Assembly: GCA_022566975.1 (NCBI GenBank)
Contig: JADFHV010000084.1
Location: forward strand, 1,516 to 8,242
Source of the DNA: Chloroflexota bacterium
GTDB lineage: Bacteria > Chloroflexota > Dehalococcoidia > SAR202 > UBA11138
DNA: 6,727 bases
Direction: 5' to 3'
Below the pieces are notes generated by a model. That model saw only the letters and a list, made by a program, of their open reading frames with translations. It was not told the origin of the DNA and made no database searches. The position numbers and the translations under genes are program-made. Shown piece by piece: positions 1-4,291 of the stretch. Position 1 is the first letter of the stretch. Each line of letters opens with the position of its first letter.

Positions 1-491
1 TATCTGACCACAAAACAGTCGCTTATGGTCAGGTCCAGCCCCGTCGATATGAAAAGAGCGACCTGACCCTCGGAGTCCTTCACGCTCTCGCCGAACCCTT
101 GAACCGTTCCTCTTATGGTCACGGCCTCCATTACCCTGAGCTCGGACAGCACCTCGGTGCCGCTCTCGGTCAGCACACATTGCACAGCGGTCCCAGCATC
201 ATCCCCGTAGCCGGTGCCCTGCAGGTTTACATAGGACACGTCGCTCTTATTGGTCCCGAAAGCGACGACCATGCCCGTCACATCGATCATCTTTCCTTTG
301 AACCTGGCATCGGCCGCGGCCTCGTCCTGGGAGTAATCCCCTGCCAGTTTGGTCGCCGCGATCGCTTCGGGCGCCGGCTCGCCGGTAGGCTGGGCCGCCG
401 CCGACCCGAATGGGGCCGACTCGTCCGAACCCCCGCAGGCGGTCAGCGAGAGAATTCCGACCGTCAGCAGCAAGAGTGCTCGGTATCGCAT
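1..491 (-). CDS. Lipoprotein with tRNA_anti-like OB-fold domain (3' end at window edge)
   Basis: The minus strand is open for 163 codons from ATG 491 to the window edge, and the next two bases (TA) could begin a stop codon. Residues 1-19 are a lipoprotein signal: basic MRYR, a leucine-rich core and the lipobox LTAC, with Cys19 as the lipidation site, so the protein should be anchored in a membrane facing outward. Residues 20-45 are a Gly/Ser/Ala/Pro-rich linker. Residues 48-161 resemble the tRNA_anti-like OB-fold family: acidic residues before FKGKMIDVTGMV, a YVNL strand, VQCVL (Cys105), a VTIRGTV strand and a final SDC (Cys159). The family function is poorly defined and no ligand can be inferred. 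ATG 491 is preferred to ATG 497 because AAGGA lies 9 nt upstream of it and only 3 nt upstream of 497. No partner gene lies beside it. Confidence 0.8.
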   Translation of the reverse strand, partial: MRYRALLLLTVGILSLTACGGSDESAPFGSAAAQPTGEPAPEAIAATKLAGDYSQDEAAADARFKGKMIDVTGMVVAFGTNKSDVSYVNLQGTGYGDDAGTAVQCVLTESGTEVLSELRVMEAVTIRGTVQGFGESVKDSEGQVALFISTGLDLTISDCFVVR

Positions 492-538
492 GGTCATCGT
501 TCCTTCGGTGAATCGAGTCCGGCGACGCCTTCCGGGGC

Positions 539-560
539 ATGATACTACGGATCATACTAC
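539..560 (-). promoter_or_regulatory. Possible promoter/operator of the lipoprotein gene
   Basis: On the minus strand TATCAT (544-539) differs from a -10 box at one base and would give a leader of about 40 nt. It overlaps a tandem heptamer: ATACTAC on the plus strand at 542-548 and again at 554-560, 12 bp apart, roughly one helical turn. No good -35 box is seen; TTGGGT (564-559) is only 14 bp from the -10. The tandem heptamer could be an operator. This is a sequence-only inference. Confidence 0.22.
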
Positions 561-646
561 CCAATACGGACCAGGTGTTCTCGCCACAGGTGCGTGCGGC
601 CGCATGGGCCATGCCAGCCGGGGAGGCTAACCATCAACCAAGGGGA

Positions 647-720
647 TTCAGCTACGGAAAGGTGGTGGCGCATATGGGATTCGAACCCGTGATCTCCGCC
701 TTGAGAGTGCGGTGATGGAC
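647..720 (-). repeat. tRNA 3'-half copy 1 (Glu-CUC-like), att-like repeat
   Basis: Read on the minus strand this has the 3' part of a tRNA: anticodon arm 712-696 with loop CTCTCAA (anticodon CUC, Glu), a 5-nt variable loop, T arm 690-674 with TTCGAAT, 3' acceptor strand ATGCGCC, discriminator A and encoded CCA (665-663). No GGCGCAT acceptor partner or canonical D arm lies upstream, so it is not a complete gene. Two stem pairs are lost: C-A in the T stem and A-G at the base of the anticodon loop, which suggests decay. It matches 6488-6561 at 70 of 74 positions, and the match runs about 16 bp past the CCA end. It is best read as an attachment-site duplication left by an integrating element. Confidence 0.72.
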
Positions 721-983
721 CACTGCAGGCCGCTAGTCTACATGAGAGTGCGAGTTCCCCCGACGGTTCAGTTCTGGCCAAGGGCCATTAGGTGGAGTCC
801 TACTTTTCTGGTTCTGTTTGCATTGGGGCGAGGGCAGTTTTATGATGCCCGCATGCGACATCGGCTTAGGAAATGGAGAGCGGCCGGCATCATCCCGCTA
901 GTCTGGGGAAGATTGCGAGAACGAGTCAAGGGAGAATCTGAGGAGATGTGCCCGAAGTGGTCGTAGTCTGGTAAACAACCGTC

Positions 984-1559
984 ATGTTCAGGGCGCGTAG
1001 ACGGATAGTGATTAATGCCCCAACCGACAGGGTTTTCGACTACCTTGCCGACTTCAGGCGCCACGCCGACTGGGATGGCGATGCGAGGCTCGCCGTTGTG
1101 GCCACTTCACCCGGGCCTCTTGGGGTGGGCTCTTGGTGCAGGAGGTCTGGGAGGATTCGCCCTTTCCTGGGGTTGGAGGAGAAGACTGAGGCGGGGGCAA
1201 TAGTACCGACCATTCACGAGAAAAAGCTGTAGGTAAAGGAAATTCTCCCTAATGAACGCCTAACGTTTGAGCGGAGGAAGAATAGGGCGAGTAGCACGAG
1301 CGGATTAGGCACACACCTTGGACACGATTTGATTACATTTGAACTAGAACCAGTAAACGGGAGTACTCGGGTTTCGATCCAGCGCGATGAAGTTCTCCTT
1401 TGGTTAGCCTTGCTGGTGGTACTACCTCTATTGCCGATAGTTTGGCCCCTTGGCAAAGTGGGGATGCGTTGGGATCTCGGCCGACTCTTGCGGCGAATCA
1501 AGGAGCGGATGGAACGGCCGAGAGCCCGTCCCTCACCACGGTATGGTCGTCCACGATAA
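984..1559 (+). pseudogene. SRPBCC (polyketide cyclase/START-like) family protein, broken by an in-frame TAG
   Basis: One reading frame runs from ATG 984 to TAA 1557-1559 (192 codons) with a single internal amber codon at 1230-1232. The first part has the SRPBCC N-terminal pattern: IVINAPTDRVFDYLADF, then HADWD, then SPGPLGVGS. After the TAG the same frame continues with VKEILPNERLTFE, then ITFELEPVNGSTRVSIQR, a hydrophobic stretch (LLWLALLVVLPLLP) and a final LLRRIKERME helix, in the order and length usual for the family. This fold makes a hydrophobic ligand-binding cavity; the ligand here is unknown. Because both halves share a frame, one base change (perhaps CAG or GAG to TAG) explains the break. 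There is no good ribosome binding site before 984. The second half looks richer in A/T-ending codons than the other genes. It is probably a recent pseudogene; sequencing error or readthrough remains possible. Confidence 0.72.
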
Positions 1560-1624
1560 GAATCCGTATGACGTCGATGTCGGGTCTGACTCCTTTTCAG
1601 GACGTCTGCGGCCCCGGATGCTAG

Positions 1625-1849
1625 GTGGTAGATAGGTCCGTGCTTCGTGACCCAGATACCGTTGATTGGCACACTCTGAGGCATACAGCGGCCAGTCAGT
1701 GGATACGTCACGGAGTTGACGTGTTTACGGTCTCTCGTCGCCCGGGCCACGCTTCCGCAGCCTTTACGATGGATGCATATGGCCACCTTCTCAGGGGCCA
1801 GCAGCGGGTAGCCGCAGAAGCTCTAGACAACGTACTGCCCCGTGCATGA
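1625..1849 (+). pseudogene. Tyrosine recombinase (phage-type integrase), C-terminal fragment
   Basis: The frame encodes the C-terminal catalytic end of a tyrosine recombinase. From codon 1625, the HxxR pair is His16/Arg19 in HTLRHTAAS, the second catalytic His is His42 in the GHAS box, and the nucleophile is Tyr52 in MDAYGHLL. The spacings Arg-to-His (23) and His-to-Tyr (10) fit the family. The GH box reads RRPGH where Leu before Gly is usual. Recognisable similarity starts near 1650. A TAG at 1622-1624 closes the frame, and no arm-binding, core-binding or first catalytic Arg/Lys region is seen upstream, where the SRPBCC remnant lies instead. The protein normally has about 300-400 residues, so this stump is inactive. 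It reads toward the second tRNA 3' half, 98 bp downstream, as integrases often do at element ends. Confidence 0.82.
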
Positions 1850-1871
1850 CAAGCCGCCGGCTTACCCGTTC

Positions 1872-1890
1872 GGTCACCGTATGGGTCACC
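1872..1890 (+). repeat. Paired GGTCACC motif, copy 1 (possible integrase arm site)
   Basis: Two direct copies of GGTCACC (1872-1878 and 1884-1890) start 12 bp apart, with a partial third, GGTCAT, at 1894-1899. The array lies between the integrase stop and the second tRNA 3' half. The same paired motif recurs at 3953-3970 and 6668-6685. An arm-type integrase-binding role is inferred from position only. Confidence 0.4.
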
Positions 1891-1947
1891 GGAGGTCATA
1901 TCGGTGAGGGTCTAGCAGGGCTCAGGGGCTGCTTAGCTAAGAGGAGC

Positions 1948-1992
1948 TGGTGGCGCGTACGGGATTCGAACCCGTGATCTCCGCCTTCAGAG
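1948..1992 (-). repeat. tRNA 3'-half copy 2, att-like repeat beside the integrase stump
   Basis: On the minus strand the copy has the CCA end (1950-1948), discriminator A, acceptor strand ACGCGCC, an intact T arm (1975-1959), variable loop and the 3' anticodon stem strand GGCGG (1985-1981). The loop reads CTCTGAA, against CTCTCAA in the other copies. The 5' anticodon stem is absent (CTATA where CCGCC is expected), so similarity ends at the 5' edge of the anticodon loop. Tyrosine recombinases that target tRNAs often cross over there, which supports an attachment-site origin. A 10-bp palindrome, CTTAGCTAAG, lies just outside at 1932-1941. Confidence 0.7.
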
Positions 1993-2043
1993 TATAGCTC
2001 TCTTTCCACACACAGGCCGGTTTTTGAGTTCGACTAGCTACGG

Positions 2044-2757
2044 TTACACAGCCTCGATCAGCTCCGGCCCATCGTTGTCCACCTTGTTAACCAACGTAGC
2101 CACCTGGTGGGCCTGTATCTCGTGCGAAGGGTACGGCACCAGCACCTCTTTCAACTCCGCCAGCTCCTCATTCTCAGGGTCCAGCCACATGTCGTAGGCC
2201 CCTGCGGTCAAGATCACGGGCATCCGGTCGTGGATCGGCTCGATAAAGCTGTTCGGCGACGTGGTGATGACGGTGCACGAAGCTACCCAGCTGCCCTCTG
2301 GTGACTTCCACCAGGTGTAGATCCCCGCGAACCCCATCCACCTCTCGTCGCTCAGGTAGATCCAGTACGGCACCTTGGCCCCGTCCACCCGCTTCCATTC
2401 GTAGAACCCACCGGCAGGGATGACGCACCGCCTCCGCTCGAACGACCGCTTGAAGATCCCGTTTGAGTGAACGGTCTCGGCCCGGGCGTTGATCGGCGTG
2501 TTGATGGACTTTCCCTTCTCGTCGAGCGCGGTCCGTCCCCTCATGCCTGCCGTGCGGAATGGGATTAGCCCCCAGCGCATCGGCGTGACAATTCGCTCAC
2601 CGTCTCGCTGGAAAATCACCGGCACCTGGTCGGTGGGAGCGATGTTGTAGCGGGGCATTAGCGCGTCCCAGTCAACGGACCGCTGGGGGTCCGTCTTGAT
2701 ATCGAACGCCTGGAACATGACTGGATGATCGTCAGGTAGTCCGTATCGTCCGCACAT
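2044..2757 (-). CDS. SRAP family protein (SOS response-associated peptidase, YedK/HMCES type)
   Basis: The 237-residue protein carries the whole SRAP signature. Cys2 follows the initiator Met in MCGRYGL; after Met removal it forms a covalent thiazolidine link to abasic sites in single-stranded DNA. Also present are Asn38 in YNIAPT, Arg61-Trp62-Gly63 in MRWGLIP, Asn90/Arg92/Glu94 in INARAET, Glu120 in IPAGGFYEW and His176 in the HDRMPVIL box. These correspond to the DNA-binding and catalytic residues of E. coli YedK (222 residues). The expected role is cytoplasmic protection of abasic sites at stalled replication, with autoproteolytic release. The start is well supported: AGGGAG lies 7 nt before ATG 2757. 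The gene is transcribed divergently from the CMD-family gene, and its stop lies about 50 bp from the second tRNA half. All key residues are present, so it should be active. No LexA-like operator was recognised. Confidence 0.95.
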   Translation of the reverse strand: MCGRYGLPDDHPVMFQAFDIKTDPQRSVDWDALMPRYNIAPTDQVPVIFQRDGERIVTPMRWGLIPFRTAGMRGRTALDEKGKSINTPINARAETVHSNGIFKRSFERRRCVIPAGGFYEWKRVDGAKVPYWIYLSDERWMGFAGIYTWWKSPEGSWVASCTVITTSPNSFIEPIHDRMPVILTAGAYDMWLDPENEELAELKEVLVPYPSHEIQAHQVATLVNKVDNDGPELIEAV

Positions 2758-2835
2758 ATCTGGTCTCCCTGGCGTTCCCTTGCCACTTTGTAGCGGCTAA
2801 TACTGTCCCTGCTTCCTCGCGAGTCGGGCTCTGGC

Positions 2836-2841
2836 TATAAT
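2836..2841 (+). promoter_or_regulatory. Candidate -10 box (TATAAT) for the CMD-family gene
   Basis: A perfect TATAAT lies in the 184-bp divergent intergenic region, 100 bp before ATG 2942, with TGG two bases upstream, close to an extended -10. The hexamer at the 17-bp spacing is TTCCTC (2813-2818), a poor -35. The leader would be about 94 nt. No equally good promoter was found for the divergent SRAP gene. Confidence 0.4.
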
Positions 2842-2941
2842 CGATGCACCCACGTGACGGGTCCTGGCACTGGGCGGAAGGGAGCCGGGAGTAAAATATC
2901 CACCGTGGGAATCCTAACGACCAGTCCGCTGAGGATACAAC

Positions 2942-3499
2942 ATGGCACGATTACCCTACGTTTCCAGAAACGACCTGCCGCAGGACAAGCAACACATATA
3001 TGACCGCATCGCCGAACCCCGCGCCGCCGTCGCGTCTGGGAACGAGCTGCCCCGCTCCTTTCAGGCGCTGCTGAACAGCCCGGACGCCGCGGAGGCGGTC
3101 GCCGCTCTCGGCGAGTATATCCGGTTCAAGTCGCCGCTCGATCCAGTGATCCGCGAGACTGCGATCCTGGCCGTGGCCCACGAGGTGAACAGTCAATACG
3201 AGTGGGCCCACCACGAGTCCATGGCCCGGCGAGTCGGTGTCCGGAACGAGGTCATCGAGTCGATCAAGAGCGGCAGAGCACCGATGGGACTGCCTGCGAA
3301 GGAAGGCGTGTTCGCACAGGCCGCTAAGGAACTGGCGGGCAAGGGCACCATGACGGAGCGCACCTTCCAGGCGGTCCTGCACCTGCTGGGTCCTCAGCAG
3401 ACAGTAGACCTGGTCGTGCTCATCGGCTACTACGCCATGCTGTCCGGCGCCTTGAATGCGCTAGGCGTCGAGCTGGAGCCCGAACTAGTGGCAGAGTGA
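2942..3499 (+). CDS. Carboxymuconolactone decarboxylase (CMD/AhpD-fold) family protein
   Basis: The 185-residue protein has the all-helical CMD fold signature at residues 68-110: PVIRETAILAVAHEVNSQYEWAHHE, followed by an amphipathic ARRVGVRNEVIESIKSG helix (first run given as positions 68-92 with key residues Arg71, Glu72, Glu87, Trp88, His90, His91). A second hydrophobic helix pair lies at 140-175. AhpD-type members use a CxxC pair for peroxide reduction; here the position reads SQYEW, and the protein has no cysteine. It therefore belongs to the Cys-less branch, whose reactions are mostly unassigned; Glu87 and His90/91 are the likely active-site residues. No signal peptide is seen, so it should be cytosolic. 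GAGG lies 7 nt before ATG 2942. It stands alone, with no plus-strand gene following it. The family is secure; the substrate is not. Confidence 0.88.
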   Translation: MARLPYVSRNDLPQDKQHIYDRIAEPRAAVASGNELPRSFQALLNSPDAAEAVAALGEYIRFKSPLDPVIRETAILAVAHEVNSQYEWAHHESMARRVGVRNEVIESIKSGRAPMGLPAKEGVFAQAAKELAGKGTMTERTFQAVLHLLGPQQTVDLVVLIGYYAMLSGALNALGVELEPELVAE

Positions 3500-3559
3500 C
3501 GCCGATGCGCGCGCGACTTCAGCTCCAGTTGTGACCGGCGGCGACATCTGAAACGGGTC

Positions 3560-3769
3560 TTAACAGGGGTCCTGAGCGCGTTCAGCCTCGCTAAGACATC
3601 GCCTGCACTTGTCGGCGTCACGGGCCGATTCGACGGTGTAGGAGTCGGGGCCTAGAGGAAGTTTACATAAAGTCAGGTCGCCATCCGCGATGTGTATGGT
3701 GGAGAAGAAGTTGGACCTTTTAACCAGAGGTAACTGGCCGGTCTTTTCGTCACCACCGACATCTCTCAT
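3560..3769 (-). CDS. Small His/Cys protein, probably zinc-binding, function unknown
   Basis: The 69-residue product has a core STIHIADGDLTLC followed by DKCRRCLSEAER. From Met1 at 3769, the potential ligands are His26, Cys35, Cys55 and Cys58, spaced H-x8-C-x19-C-x2-C, like short zinc-ribbon proteins that end in a CRRCL-type knuckle. I do not recognise a named family. A longer start at 3799 adds ten residues but has no convincing ribosome binding site, whereas ATG 3769 is preceded by AGGAGCGAGG. No signal peptide or membrane segment is present. The gene stands alone and converges on the CMD-family gene, 60 bp from its stop. It may bind nucleic acid or another protein; that is a guess from size and the zinc-knuckle look. 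Confidence 0.6.
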   Translation of the reverse strand: MRDVGGDEKTGQLPLVKRSNFFSTIHIADGDLTLCKLPLGPDSYTVESARDADKCRRCLSEAERAQDPC

Positions 3770-3774
3770 TTCAA

Positions 3775-3784
3775 CCTCGCTCCT
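3775..3784 (-). promoter_or_regulatory. Ribosome binding site that sets the start of the small His/Cys gene
   Basis: On the minus strand AGGAGCGAGG ends 5 nt before ATG 3769. It contains two Shine-Dalgarno-like cores (AGGAG and GAGG) and lies inside the longer 3799 frame, favouring the shorter 69-residue product. Confidence 0.55.
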
Positions 3785-3875
3785 GAAGTGAAGGCCCATC
3801 CACCATGGGCTAAAGTTTAGTACCCTCTACCGGGCCGGTCAAACACGCAAGATACCCTCTGAGCATCCACCCTCA

Positions 3876-3898
3876 CACTGACCAGCGGCGAGTCAGTG
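3876..3898. repeat. Inverted repeat CACTGAC / GTCAGTG
   Basis: Perfect 7-bp arms (3876-3882 and 3892-3898) flank a 9-nt spacer. No T-run follows on either strand, so it is not an obvious terminator. It lies about 55 bp left of the second paired GGTCAC site and could be a protein-binding site or chance. Confidence 0.3.
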
Positions 3899-3935
3899 AC
3901 TCTCCCCAACGTTGTCCGAGCCCCGGTTGTGTCGT

Positions 3936-3970
3936 CCTGTATCGTTGGCTTCGGTCACTTTTGGGTCACC
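3936..3970 (+). repeat. Paired GGTCAC motif, copy 2, with conserved left flank
   Basis: GGTCAC at 3953-3958 and GGTCACC at 3964-3970 are 11 bp apart. The preceding 17 bp, beginning CCTGT and including CGTTGG, match 6651-6667 with four differences, so copies 2 and 3 share about 35 bp with one single-base indel. No tRNA half or integrase lies beside this copy. Confidence 0.45.
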
Positions 3971-4255
3971 AGGCAGCCTCGTCTCTGCCTCTGGAGGACC
4001 GCACATGTGGAGGGCAGCGCATGAGACCGGCCTCGGACGATGACGGAGCGAGTGTACCAGCGCGCTCTTCGACGGTCAATCGCGCGGCAGCCACAAACCT
4101 AGCGAGGATTCCAGAGGGGAAGAGATTCAAGTGGAAGAGAGGTGTTCTGGATCTGGACTTGAGCCGGAGATAGGGCCGCAGGTCATGAGGGCATTTCGGC
4201 TACAGTAATCTGCGTGCCTTCCTGGTGTTGAGTATCGCACGCAACGACGCCAACG

Positions 4256-4279
4256 GGTCGGAGGGCTGGCCCTCCGGCC
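4256..4279 (-). terminator. Hairpin downstream of the NHL gene
   Basis: A 10-bp stem (4256-4265 pairing with 4270-4279, one G-T pair) closes a 4-nt loop, CTGG on the plus strand. It lies 12-36 nt past the NHL stop codon on the minus strand. No T-run follows, so it is not a classical intrinsic terminator; it may protect the 3' end or aid termination. Confidence 0.45.
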
Positions 4280-4291
4280 TGTCCACGGCCG

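Larger units (their letters stand above)
498..983. other. Intergenic stretch without a supportable gene
   Basis: The stretch holds the candidate lipoprotein promoter (539-560) and the first tRNA 3' half (647-720). To the right, 721-983 contains only short open frames. The best is an arginine-rich 37-codon frame, 853-966 on the plus strand, which resembles no family I know and has no clear ribosome binding site. I see no further RNA gene or hairpin. Confidence 0.5.
3800..4291. other. Intergenic stretch of about 490 bp without a supportable gene
   Basis: The stretch contains an inverted repeat (3876-3898), the second paired GGTCAC site (3953-3970) and a strong hairpin downstream of the NHL gene (4256-4279). 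The longest plus-strand frame (3961-4173) would start inside the GGTCAC repeat; an internal ATG at 4021 gives 50 basic codons with no recognisable domain. I see no tRNA or riboswitch here. Confidence 0.5.

Noticed and set aside
99..612. Open frames on both strands over the lipoprotein gene (99-542 plus, 247-612 minus, 349-630 plus)
   Set aside because: They are other frames of the lipoprotein gene, whose signal peptide and OB-fold motifs are clear in the minus frame starting at 491.
712..966. 84-codon plus frame between the first tRNA half and the SRPBCC remnant
   Set aside because: It begins inside the tRNA-like repeat, has no recognisable motif and no good ribosome binding site.
1214..1786. 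190-codon minus-strand frame
   Set aside because: It is antisense to the SRPBCC remnant and the integrase stump, both of which have clear family motifs on the plus strand; its own translation resembles nothing.
3961..4173. Small basic protein frame in the 3800-4291 gap
   Set aside because: Its start lies in the GGTCAC repeat, the internal ATG option has no convincing ribosome binding site, and no motif is recognised.
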